From Azospirillum brasilense (GTDB lineage: Bacteria > Pseudomonadota > Alphaproteobacteria > Azospirillales > Azospirillaceae): 64,000 bases of DNA. The DNA lies in the NCBI RefSeq assembly GCF_005222205.1, contig NZ_CP032346.1, forward strand, positions 310,001 to 374,000, read 5' to 3'. This document shows, piece after piece, positions 56,485 through 64,000 of the stretch; within the stretch, counting starts at the first letter, position 1, and each line of letters starts with the position of its first letter. The notes under the pieces were generated by a model, which saw nothing but the letters and a program-made list of their open reading frames with translations, did no database searches and had not been told where the DNA came from. The position numbers and the translations under genes are program-made.

Positions 56485-59400
56485 ATGGTCCTCTCCGACA
56501 TCTCCATCCGCCGGCCCGTCCTGGCGACGGTCATGAGCCTTGCGCTCATGCTGATCGGCATCGTGTCGTACCAGCGCCTGTCCGTGCGCGAATACCCGAA
56601 GATCGACGAACCCGTCGTCACGGTGGAGACCACCTACAAGGGCGCCTCGGCCGAAATCATCGAAAGCCAAGTCACCCAGATCCTGGAGGATTCGCTGTCG
56701 GGCATCGAGGGCATCGACGTGATGTCCTCGATCAGCCGGGCGGAGAAGAGCCAGATCACCCTGCGCTTCCGGCTGGACCGCAACGTCGACACGGCGGCCA
56801 GCGACGTGCGCGACCGCGTCGGCCGCGTGCGCGCCCAGCTTCCCAACGAGATCGACGAGCCGGTCATCGCGAAGGTGGAGGCCGACGCGCAGCCGATCAT
56901 CTATCTCGCCTTCTCGTCCGACCGCCATTCGCCGCTGGACGTGACGGACTTCGCCGACCGCTACGTCAAGGACCGGCTGCAGAACCTGCCCGGCGTCGCC
57001 CAGGTGCGAATCTTCGGCGAGCGGCGCTTCGCCATGCGTCTCTGGCTCGACCCGCAGCGCATGGCCGCCTACCGCGTCACCCCGCAGGACGTCGAGAACG
57101 CGCTGCGCAAGCAGAACGTCGAGATCCCGGCGGGCCGCGTCGAGAGCAAGGCGCGGGAGTTCACCGTCGTCTCCGAAACCGACCTGCGCACGCCGGAGGA
57201 GTTCGACCGCATCATCCTGCGCGACGACGGCGGCTATCTGGTCCGGCTGAAGGACGTCGGCCGCGCCGAGCTGGGCGCGCGGGACGAGCGGGTCAGCGCC
57301 CGCTTCAACGGGCGCGGGGCCGTCGCCATCGGCGTGGTCAAGCAGTCCACCGCCAACCCGCTGGACGTCTCCAAGGCGGTGAACGAGGCGCTGCCGAAGA
57401 TTCGCGCCGCCCTGCCCGAGGGCATGGGGGTGGATGTCGGCTACGACAGCTCCGTCTTCATCGCCAAGTCGATCGACGCGGTGTTCAGCACGATCTTCGA
57501 GGCCATCGTCCTGGTCGTGCTGGTCATCTTCGTGTTCCTGCGCAGCTTCCGCGCCACGCTGGTGCCGCTGGTGACCATCCCGGTGTCGCTGATCGGCGGC
57601 TTCGCGCTGATGTACGCCTTCGGCTTCTCGGTCAACACGCTGACCCTGCTGTCCATGGTGCTGGCCATCGGCCTCGTCGTGGACGACGCCATCGTGATGC
57701 TGGAGAACATCTACCGCCACATCGAGGAGGGCGTGCCGCCCTTCCAGGCCGCCTTGCAGGGATCGAAGGAGATCGGCTTCGCGGTCATCGCGATGACCAT
57801 CACGCTGGCCGCGGTCTACGCGCCCATCGGCTTCATGACCGGGCGCACCGGCCGCCTTTTCTCCGAGTTCGCGCTGACGCTGGCGGGGGCGGTGATCGTG
57901 TCGGGCTTCGTCGCCCTGACGCTGTCGCCGATGATGTGCTCCAAGCTGCTGAAGCACCAGACCAAGCACAACGCGCTCTACAACGCCATTGAGCGGCTGC
58001 TGAACGGGCTGACCAACGGCTACCGGTCCGTCCTCCGCCTGTCGCTGAAGGCGCGCCCGCTGGTGCTGCTGGTCGGCGCGGTGGTGGCGGGGCTCAGCTA
58101 CACGCTGTTCACCGGGCTGAAGTCGGAACTGGCGCCGGTCGAGGACCGCGGCACCATCGTTGGCATTGCCATCGCGCCGGAGGGCTCGACCCTCGACTAC
58201 ACGGAAAGCTACGCCAAGCGGATGGAGGACCTGTTCCGCCAGATCCCCATCGTCGAGAAGTTCTTCGTCGTGGTCGGCTTCCCGGTGGTCAACCAGGGCA
58301 TCTCCTTCGTCCGCCTGATCGACTGGGACCAGCGCGACGTGAAGCAGCAGGCGATCACCGCCCAGCTCTTCCCCAAAATGTTCGGCATTCCCGGCATCCT
58401 CGCCTTCGTGACCAACCCGCCGTCGCTGGGCCAGAGCCCGGTGGACAAGCCGGTCAACTTCGTCATCCAAAGCTCGCTGCCCTACGACGAGCTTCAGAAA
58501 ATGGTCGACGGGCTGATGGCGGAAGCGCGGAAGTTCCCCGGCCTGACCAACCTCGACACCGACCTGAAGCTGAACAAGCCGGAACTGCGCATCACCATCG
58601 ACCGCGACAAGGCCGCCGACCTCGGGGTGGACGTGGAGACGGTGGGCCGGACGCTGGAAACGCTGCTGGGCGGGCGGCAGGTCACCCGCTTCAAGAAGGA
58701 GGGCAAGCAGTACGACGTGGTGGTCCAGGTCGGCGACGTCGACCGCCGCAACCCGGACGACATCGCCTCCATCTATGTCCGCGGCACGCCGACCATGGCG
58801 TCGGAAGCCGGTGTGGCCACCAGCACCGGGGCGATGATCTCGCTCGCCAACCTCGTCCGCATCGAGGAGCGGGTGGCGCCCAAGGAGCTGAACCACTTCA
58901 ACAAGCTGCGCTCCGTCACCATCACCGCCACGCTGGCGCCGGGCACCTCGCTGGGCGAGGCGCTGGGCTATCTCCAGGCGGCGGCGAACCGGGTGCTGCC
59001 GGCCACCGCCCAGACCGACTATGCGGGGCAGAGCCGCGAGTTCCGGGAATCGGCGACCGGCCTGTACTTCGTCTTCATCCTGGCGCTGGCCTTCATCTAT
59101 CTGGTGCTGGCGGCGCAGTTCGAGAGCTTCATCGATCCCTTCGTGATCATGCTGACGGTGCCGCTGTCGATGACCGGGGCGCTGGCCGCCCTGCATTTCA
59201 CCGGAGGGACGATGAACGTCTACAGCCAGATCGGCTTGGTGACGCTCGTCGGCCTCATCACCAAGCACGGCATCCTGATCGTGGAGTTCGCCAACCAGCT
59301 CCAGCGCGAGGGGGTGGACATCCGCAAGGCGGTGGAGGAGGCCGCCGTGCTGCGCCTGCGCCCGATTCTGATGACCACGGGCGCCATGGTGCTGGGCGCC

Positions 59401-59622
59401 GTGCCGCTCGCCAACGCCCATGGGGCGGGCGCGGAGAGCCGGCAGGCCATCGGTGCGGTGATCGTCGGCGGCATGCTGCTGGGCACCTTCCTGACGCTGT
59501 TCGTGGTGCCGACGGTCTACAGCTACATCGCCAGGAAGAAGCCCCTCCCGGCGGTGGACGGCTCCGCCAGCCACCCGACCGGCCATCCGCCCACAGGCGC
59601 GCACCCGCAGCCGGCGGAGTGA
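56485..59622 (+). CDS. RND multidrug efflux transporter permease (HAE1 family)
   Basis: A 1045-residue RND pump with twelve TM helices and two large periplasmic loops. Family signatures: DISIRRPVLATVMSLALMLIG at the start, EYPKIDEPVVTV, LPGVAQVRIFGERRFAMRLW, VDDAIVMLENIYRH with the proton-relay Asp-Asp pair in TM4, FMTGRTGRLFSEFALTL, and in the C-terminal half LVLAAQFESFIDPFVIMLTVP, LVTLVGLITKHGILIVEFANQL. It drives drug or organic solute export with proton influx. Behind the operator-like palindrome at 55233. The substrate range is unknown. Confidence 0.95.
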   Translation: MVLSDISIRRPVLATVMSLALMLIGIVSYQRLSVREYPKIDEPVVTVETTYKGASAEIIESQVTQILEDSLSGIEGIDVMSSISRAEKSQITLRFRLDRNVDTAASDVRDRVGRVRAQLPNEIDEPVIAKVEADAQPIIYLAFSSDRHSPLDVTDFADRYVKDRLQNLPGVAQVRIFGERRFAMRLWLDPQRMAAYRVTPQDVENALRKQNVEIPAGRVESKAREFTVVSETDLRTPEEFDRIILRDDGGYLVRLKDVGRAELGARDERVSARFNGRGAVAIGVVKQSTANPLDVSKAVNEALPKIRAALPEGMGVDVGYDSSVFIAKSIDAVFSTIFEAIVLVVLVIFVFLRSFRATLVPLVTIPVSLIGGFALMYAFGFSVNTLTLLSMVLAIGLVVDDAIVMLENIYRHIEEGVPPFQAALQGSKEIGFAVIAMTITLAAVYAPIGFMTGRTGRLFSEFALTLAGAVIVSGFVALTLSPMMCSKLLKHQTKHNALYNAIERLLNGLTNGYRSVLRLSLKARPLVLLVGAVVAGLSYTLFTGLKSELAPVEDRGTIVGIAIAPEGSTLDYTESYAKRMEDLFRQIPIVEKFFVVVGFPVVNQGISFVRLIDWDQRDVKQQAITAQLFPKMFGIPGILAFVTNPPSLGQSPVDKPVNFVIQSSLPYDELQKMVDGLMAEARKFPGLTNLDTDLKLNKPELRITIDRDKAADLGVDVETVGRTLETLLGGRQVTRFKKEGKQYDVVVQVGDVDRRNPDDIASIYVRGTPTMASEAGVATSTGAMISLANLVRIEERVAPKELNHFNKLRSVTITATLAPGTSLGEALGYLQAAANRVLPATAQTDYAGQSREFRESATGLYFVFILALAFIYLVLAAQFESFIDPFVIMLTVPLSMTGALAALHFTGGTMNVYSQIGLVTLVGLITKHGILIVEFANQLQREGVDIRKAVEEAAVLRLRPILMTTGAMVLGAVPLANAHGAGAESRQAIGAVIVGGMLLGTFLTLFVVPTVYSYIARKKPLPAVDGSASHPTGHPPTGAHPQPAE

Positions 59623-59673
59623 TCGTCGGCCAAGGAGTTGCATCTCATAAGCGGTGTGAATGGAAGCGAGGTT

Positions 59674-59792
59674 CCCTCTCCCCTCTGGGGAGGGAGTTTA
59701 GGGTGAGGGGGTTGCGCGTCGCGGCACGTCCGGCAGAAGCGCAACCCCCTCACCGGCCCTTCGGGCCACCCTCTCCCCGGAAGGGGAAAGGG
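59674..59792. repeat. multi-hairpin inverted repeat between convergent genes
   Basis: ggtgagggggttgcgc (59702-59717) and gcgcaaccccctcacc (59739-59754) are perfect 16-bp arms around a 21-base loop. Flanking hairpins are ctcccc-tct-ggggag (59678-59692), ggccc-ttc-gggcc (59755-59767) and cccc-ggaa-gggg (59775-59786). The block lies between convergent genes and has the look of dispersed intergenic repeats of proteobacteria and also of a bidirectional transcription stop. Confidence 0.75.
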
Positions 59793-59804
59793 TTAAGGAG
59801 GCCA

Positions 59805-60785
59805 TCAGGGCGCCCCGAGCCCGTTCAGCGGCTCGACGTCGACGCTGACGGACAGCGTGTGGCCGGCGGCCCCCATCAGGACGCCGCGGGCGGGGCTGAC
59901 GTCGTCGTAGTCGCGGCCCCAGGCGATGGTGATGAAGTCCTGGTCGGCGCGGCGCGCGTTGGTCGGGCAGACGTCGATCCAGCCGGCCTCGGCGCCGCAC
60001 CAGACGGAGGCCCAGGCGTGGCTGACGTCGGCGCCGATCAGGCGCGGCCGGCCCGGCGGGGGCAGGGTGCGCAGATAGCCGGAGACGTAGCGGGCGGGCA
60101 GTCCCATGGCGCGCACGCAGCCGACCACGATGTGGGCGAAGTCCTGGCAGACGCCGCGGCGGTGCCGCATCACCTCGGCCATCGGGGTGGCGATCGTTGT
60201 CGCGGTGGGGTCGAAAGTGAAATCGTCGTGGATGCGCCGCATCAGGTCCAGCGCGGCCTCCGCCGCCGGGCGGCCGGGCGTGAAGGACTGCGCGGCGTAC
60301 TCCTGGAGCGTCGGGCTGGCCGCCACCAGCGTGCTGTCGAAGCGGTACTGGACCACTTCTGCCCCGTCCTCCGGGCCGCTCAGGCCGCCCAGCGAATCGC
60401 GCACATGTTCCCAGGACGGCGTCGACGCGGCGTCCAGCGGCGGCGGCGGCCCGACCTCCACCTCGCTTTCCGCGGTGACGACCAGTTGCCGGTGCGGCTC
60501 CTGCATCGCGACGTAGGTGACCGTGTTGCCGAAATAGTCGGCGTGGGACGACTGCACCGCCGGGGCCGGCAGGATGGTCAGCGCGCTGCGGTGGACGCGC
60601 TGGCGCGGGTGCGGGCGGGCCGTCAGGTGCAGCAGGTGGTGCGACACCGACACGTCCTCGCCATACTCGTAGCGGGTCGTGTGGCGCACGCGGAAGCGGA
60701 CGCCGAATCCATCGCCGGAGGGATCGTCAGCGGGGGCCGCGCCGGCCACGGTCGGGGAAAGGTCAGGCCGGTCGGGCAAAGGCAT
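59805..60785 (-). CDS. transglutaminase-like protease, ATP-grasp cluster
   Basis: A 326-residue protein: N-terminal Bact_transglu_N domain (FRVRHTTRYEYGEDVSVSHH, HLTARPHPRQRVHR) and a papain-like transglutaminase core with catalytic Cys213 in RRGVCQDFAHIVVGCVRAMG, His256 in DVSHAWASVW, and Asp in WIDVCPTN. This family sits with circularly permuted ATP-grasp and alpha-E genes in many bacteria, where it is predicted to cleave or transfer peptide bonds made by the ATP-grasp enzyme. The ATG at 60785 lies inside the end of the upstream gene (23-base overlap), so translation is coupled. Confidence 0.93.
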   Translation of the reverse strand: MPLPDRPDLSPTVAGAAPADDPSGDGFGVRFRVRHTTRYEYGEDVSVSHHLLHLTARPHPRQRVHRSALTILPAPAVQSSHADYFGNTVTYVAMQEPHRQLVVTAESEVEVGPPPPLDAASTPSWEHVRDSLGGLSGPEDGAEVVQYRFDSTLVAASPTLQEYAAQSFTPGRPAAEAALDLMRRIHDDFTFDPTATTIATPMAEVMRHRRGVCQDFAHIVVGCVRAMGLPARYVSGYLRTLPPPGRPRLIGADVSHAWASVWCGAEAGWIDVCPTNARRADQDFITIAWGRDYDDVSPARGVLMGAAGHTLSVSVDVEPLNGLGAP

Positions 60786-63387
60786 GGCTGAAATAGGCGT
60801 GGGTCAGGAGGTTGGAAATTTCGGGCAGCGACAGGGCGAGCGAGTCGAGCAGCGTGTGAAGGGCGGTGCCCGACTCCAGGGCGTCCGGTGCGCGCAGGGA
60901 GGCGCGGGCAGCGCCGAGGATCGAGCGGGCCGAGGCGGCCGTGTCGCCCGGCACGGCCTGCGAACCGCTGGGCAGGGCCGCGACGTGCCGCTCCAGCGCC
61001 GCCAGTTGGAAATCCAGGGCGCGCGGGTTGGACTCGTCGGCCAGCAGCAGCTCCAGCACCGGGCGGCGGCGCACGCTGGTCAGGTAGCGCGACCGGTAGG
61101 TCATTACGCTTTCCCCCAACTCCAGAAGCACGCTCAGCGTCGCCACCTGGACCGGCTCGTCCTGGCGGTCGAGCGCGTGGACCTGGATGCCGCGCATCAC
61201 CGAGATGATGTGGAGCGCCCGCTCGATGCGCCGGCCGATGTCAAGGAAGCGCCAGCCCTGGCCGCGCGTCATGCTCTCCTGCTCCAGCCCGGCGATGGCG
61301 GCGAGGCTGGTCATCAGGTCGTCCAGCCGCAGCAGCATGGCGGCGGCGTCGAGTTTGTGCGCCGGCGGCTGGCTCTGCCGCTCCAGCATGGTCACCACCC
61401 GCCACATGTCGAGCGACAGGCGGTCGCGCACAGAATAGGCGGTGCGGTGCACCCGCTGCACCTGGGCGCGCAAGCTGTTGGGATGGTCGGGATCGACGAC
61501 GGAGCTGTAGAGCGCCGCCCGCAGCGCCCTCCCGCCGCCAAGCGACGTGACCCGCGTCAGGTCCCAGGGGATCATGCCCTCCCACGCCATCAGGTGGAGC
61601 AGCGGGCGGAGCTGGAGCGACGCGCCCGGCACGTTGCCGTCGGTCAGGCGGGAATGGGTGGAGCGCAGCAGGCGCACCGTGCCCTCCGACCGCTCCGCGT
61701 AGCGGCCCAGCCAGTAGAGGCTGTCGGCCACCCGGCTGGGCAGGTCGGCGGACGCCGCCTTGGGCGCCGGCTGCGGCTCCTGCGCGGGCTGGGGGCGCGG
61801 CGTCGCCGGGATGGCTTCGGCGCGGCGCCCGGAGAGGATCCAGGTGTCCTTGCTGCCGCCGCCCCGCTGCATGGAGACGACCAGCTTCCCGGATTCGGTG
61901 GACACGCGGGTCAGGCCGCCGGGCATGACGGTGTAGCTGCCGTCCGGACGGGCGCAGAGGAAGACGCGCAGCACCAGCGGGCGCGGCTGCAGCCGCCCGC
62001 CCTGCCAGACCGGCGCGGTGGACAGGGCCAGCCGCTCCTGCGCGACGTAGCACCAGGGGCGGGCCTTGATGCGCTCCACCAGCGCGGCGCGTTCCGCCGC
62101 CGACAGGTCGGCGCCGAAGATCGGCTCGAAGGACAGGGACGGGAAGGCCGGCTTCACCACCAGCCCGTCCAGATGCTCGATGACGTAGGCGCGCTCGTCG
62201 TCGTTGCCGCACCACCAGACGGCGACGCCCGGCATCTTCAGCTCCTCGCCGAGCAGATGGCGGCAGAGCATGGGGAGCGACGGCTTGACCGCCATGGATT
62301 CCAGGAAGCCGGAGCCGAGCGAGTTGGCCACGACGACGTTGCCGGCGCGCACCGCCTCGATCAGCCCGGCCACGCCCAGCGAACTGTCGGCGCGCAGCTC
62401 CAGCGGGTCGGCGAAATCGGCGTCCAGGCGGCGCAGGATGACGTCCACCGGTTCCAGCCCCGACAGGGTCTTCAGAAAGACCTGACGGTCGCGGACGGTC
62501 AGATCCGCCCCTTCCACCAGCGTGATGCCGAGATAGCGGGCGAGATAGACGTGCTCGAAATAGGTCTCGTTGTAGGGGCCGGGCGTCAGCAGGACGATCC
62601 GCGGCTGGTCGCGGCGCGGGCTCAGCGACAGCAGCGTTTCCTTGTACGCTTCGAAGAAGGGCGACAGATGCTCCACCTGACAGTGGCGGAAGCTGTCCGG
62701 CAGGACCTTGGCCAGCACCGCCCGGTTCTCCAGCGCGTAGCCGCTGCCGCTCGGCGCCTGGGTGCGATCGGACAGCACCCACCAGCGCCCGTCCGGCGCG
62801 CGGGCGAGGTCCGCCGCGTAGAAATGCAGGTGGATGTCGTTGGGCACCGGAATGCCGTGCACGGCGCGGCGGAATCCGGGATCGGCGTGGATCACCGCCG
62901 GGGACAGCCGCCCGCTGCGCGTCAGGGTCTGCGGCCCGTAGATGTCGGCCAGGACGGCGTTCAGCAGCGTGGCGCGCTGGATCAGGCCCGATTCGACCGC
63001 CTTCCACTCGTGGGAGGGGATCAGCAGCGGCACCATGTCGAGCGGCCAGGGCCGCTCCATCCCCTTGGGGTCGCCGTAGATGTTGTAGGTGACGCCGTTC
63101 TGGTGCAGCAGGCGCCGCGCCTCCTCCCAGCGTTCGGCCATCAACTCCGGGTCGAGGGGACCCAGCGTGCCCATGAAGGTCTGCCAGTGCGGGCGCAGGC
63201 GGCCCTGGCCGGTGACCATCTCGTCATAGACCTCGCCGCGGCCGTAGCCCATGGCGTCGGCCTCGCCGAACAGCGATCCCTGGAGGAACGGCACCGGACG
63301 CAGCCCCGGAGGAGGGGGCGCGCTGGGGTCAGGAAAGGGCGAATCGCGGTCAGCCAAGGTTCGGATCGTACGTTCACGGCGGTGCAA
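60763..63387 (-). CDS. fused circularly permuted ATP-grasp and alpha-E protein
   Basis: An 874-residue fusion. Residues 30-500 are the circularly permuted type 2 ATP-grasp (GSLFGEADAMGYGRGEVYDEM, GVTYNIYGDPKGMERPWPLD, VHGIPVPNDIHLHFYAADL, RIVLLTPGPYNETYFEHVYL, GLVVKPAF). From about 550 the alpha-E (DUF403) domain follows (RVADSLYWLGRYAERSEGTVRLL). Elsewhere the two are often separate genes. The ATP-grasp half should form an amide or peptide bond with ATP; alpha-E is a helical helper domain with unknown role. The frame opens with TTG at 63387; a TTG ten codons later is also possible and neither has a strong site. Confidence 0.93.
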   Translation of the reverse strand: MHRRERTIRTLADRDSPFPDPSAPPPPGLRPVPFLQGSLFGEADAMGYGRGEVYDEMVTGQGRLRPHWQTFMGTLGPLDPELMAERWEEARRLLHQNGVTYNIYGDPKGMERPWPLDMVPLLIPSHEWKAVESGLIQRATLLNAVLADIYGPQTLTRSGRLSPAVIHADPGFRRAVHGIPVPNDIHLHFYAADLARAPDGRWWVLSDRTQAPSGSGYALENRAVLAKVLPDSFRHCQVEHLSPFFEAYKETLLSLSPRRDQPRIVLLTPGPYNETYFEHVYLARYLGITLVEGADLTVRDRQVFLKTLSGLEPVDVILRRLDADFADPLELRADSSLGVAGLIEAVRAGNVVVANSLGSGFLESMAVKPSLPMLCRHLLGEELKMPGVAVWWCGNDDERAYVIEHLDGLVVKPAFPSLSFEPIFGADLSAAERAALVERIKARPWCYVAQERLALSTAPVWQGGRLQPRPLVLRVFLCARPDGSYTVMPGGLTRVSTESGKLVVSMQRGGGSKDTWILSGRRAEAIPATPRPQPAQEPQPAPKAASADLPSRVADSLYWLGRYAERSEGTVRLLRSTHSRLTDGNVPGASLQLRPLLHLMAWEGMIPWDLTRVTSLGGGRALRAALYSSVVDPDHPNSLRAQVQRVHRTAYSVRDRLSLDMWRVVTMLERQSQPPAHKLDAAAMLLRLDDLMTSLAAIAGLEQESMTRGQGWRFLDIGRRIERALHIISVMRGIQVHALDRQDEPVQVATLSVLLELGESVMTYRSRYLTSVRRRPVLELLLADESNPRALDFQLAALERHVAALPSGSQAVPGDTAASARSILGAARASLRAPDALESGTALHTLLDSLALSLPEISNLLTHAYFSHAFARPA

Positions 63388-63439
63388 TGCGCAGCAAGTG
63401 TGAACGCCCGGTCCCGCCGATGCAAGCGGCGCATCGGTG

Positions 63440-63473
63440 CCCCCCGGCCGAAAGGCGTATTCCGGCCGGGGGG
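63440..63473 (-). terminator. hairpin between DUF2126 and ATP-grasp genes
   Basis: ccccccggccg (63440-63450) and cggccgggggg (63463-63473) are perfect 11-bp arms with a 12-base loop, just after the DUF2126 stop when reading leftwards. There is no T-run, so it may attenuate, be Rho-assisted or protect mRNA rather than fully terminate before the next gene of the cluster. Confidence 0.5.
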
Positions 63474-63481
63474 ATGCCTGG

Positions 63482-64000
63482 TCAACCGCGCCGCAGGTCC
63501 AGGGTCATCGGGAACTGCGGGTTGCGCTCCTCCGCCGGTGCGTCCATCGGGCCGGGGGTGTGGCCGAAGGGGAAGAAGCGGGCGAGGCGCCGCCCCTCCG
63601 CCTCGTTGGCGTTGACCGGGAAGGTGTCGTAGTTGCGCCCGCCCGGATGCATGACGTGGTAGGTGCAGCCGCCGATGGAGCGGCCCGCCCACAGGTCCAG
63701 GATGTCGAAGACCAGCGGCGTGTGCACCGGGATCGTCGGGTGCAGACAGGAGGGTGGCTGCCACGCCCGGTACCGCACGCCGGCCACGAACTCGCCCTCC
63801 GTCCCGGTGGGGATCAGCGGCACGCGGCGACCGTTGCAGGTGATGGCGTAGCGCGCGTCGGTCAGGCCGGCGACCCGCACCTGAACCCGCTCGACCGAGC
63901 TGTCGACGTAGCGCACGGTGCCGCCGCCGCCCGGCTCCTCGCCCAGGACGTGCCAGGGCTCCAGCGCCATGCGCAGTTCCAGCGAGATGCCGCGCTGGTT
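63482..64000 (-). CDS. DUF2126 (transglutaminase-like) protein, C-terminal part only
   Basis: The open frame runs through the window edge; 173 codons of the C-terminus are present. Blocks seen: [74 protein letters not shown] and [20 protein letters not shown], which are the C-terminal hallmarks of DUF2126, itself usually a large protein (about 1100 residues) with an N-terminal transglutaminase core. Together with the next two genes it makes the conserved ATP-grasp/alpha-E/transglutaminase cluster. The catalytic part is outside the window. Confidence 0.9.
   Translation of the reverse strand, partial: NQRGISLELRMALEPWHVLGEEPGGGGTVRYVDSSVERVQVRVAGLTDARYAITCNGRRVPLIPTGTEGEFVAGVRYRAWQPPSCLHPTIPVHTPLVFDILDLWAGRSIGGCTYHVMHPGGRNYDTFPVNANEAEGRRLARFFPFGHTPGPMDAPAEERNPQFPMTLDLRRG

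Noticed and set aside
56455..59643. Antisense open frame of 1062 codons opposite the RND permease
   Set aside because: His/Arg/Asp-rich shadow without any motif; the permease on the plus strand is unquestionable.
60679..63615. Plus-strand open frame of 978 codons opposite the ATP-grasp fusion
   Set aside because: Same shadow pattern; the minus-strand gene has full family signatures.
1..64000. Mobile elements, prophage, CRISPR or defence island
   Set aside because: No transposase, integrase, phage structural gene, regularly spaced repeat or defence-domain cluster was seen; gene content and style are uniform.

Overview
This 64 kb window is ordinary-looking chromosome from a high-GC alphaproteobacterium. 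The block rpoZ - rel - pdxJ - acpS - lepB - rnc - era (40.3-47.0 kb), an LdtR-type MarR regulator, a CbpM/CbpA chaperone pair, HisKA_2-type signalling and an EcfG-style promoter point to Rhodospirillales, most likely Azospirillum or a close relative. The genus is an inference from gene content and style; no rRNA or other marker gene is present. I found no tRNA, rRNA, CRISPR array, transposase or prophage. The GC-rich sequence opens very long antisense reading frames over nearly every real gene, and these were left out.

Layout. 0-9 kb: end of a K+/H+ antiporter, a porin-like protein, a small lipoprotein, a GNAT acetyltransferase, a patatin-like phospholipase divergent from an MsbA-type ABC exporter, and a hybrid histidine kinase. 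9-18 kb: a TPR-glycosyltransferase, a tyrosine phosphatase, two tandem paralogues of a family I do not recognise, rlmJ, a lytic transglycosylase and a TPR-methyltransferase. 17.6-25.8 kb: a LysR regulator divergent from wrbA with a clear operator between them, a glutathionyl-hydroquinone-reductase-like GST, an orphan receiver plus Hpt pair, a thioredoxin-reductase-like flavoprotein, cbpM/cbpA and an M48 protease. 25.9-39.4 kb: envelope and stress genes: PP2C phosphatase, cytochrome b561, GDSL autotransporter, Usp, a DUF2934 - hsp20 - lon operon with an EcfG-like promoter, DUF2076, ldtR, a NifX-like protein, a HisKA_2 kinase and a phytase-like esterase.

40-50 kb is housekeeping: RNA polymerase omega, the (p)ppGpp enzyme, PLP synthesis, ACP activation, signal peptidase, RNase III and Era, many with overlapping ends, then a YcjX/YcjF pair. 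49.5-55.2 kb holds another TPR-glycosyltransferase, two small flagellum-associated proteins, a ClpP paralogue whose triad acid is Asn, a GT2 glycosyltransferase, a phosphodiesterase and a tiny amidohydrolase remnant. 55.2-59.6 kb is an RND efflux operon behind a perfect 26-bp operator-like palindrome. 59.8-64 kb is the transglutaminase / ATP-grasp-alpha-E / DUF2126 cluster, predicted elsewhere to make and process peptides; the last gene runs off the window.

Most interesting for follow-up: the tandem unknown paralogues, the Asn-triad ClpP, the barrel-less amidohydrolase, and several clear but unassigned operator or structured-RNA candidates. I saw no strong evidence of a wholly new defence or mobile system.
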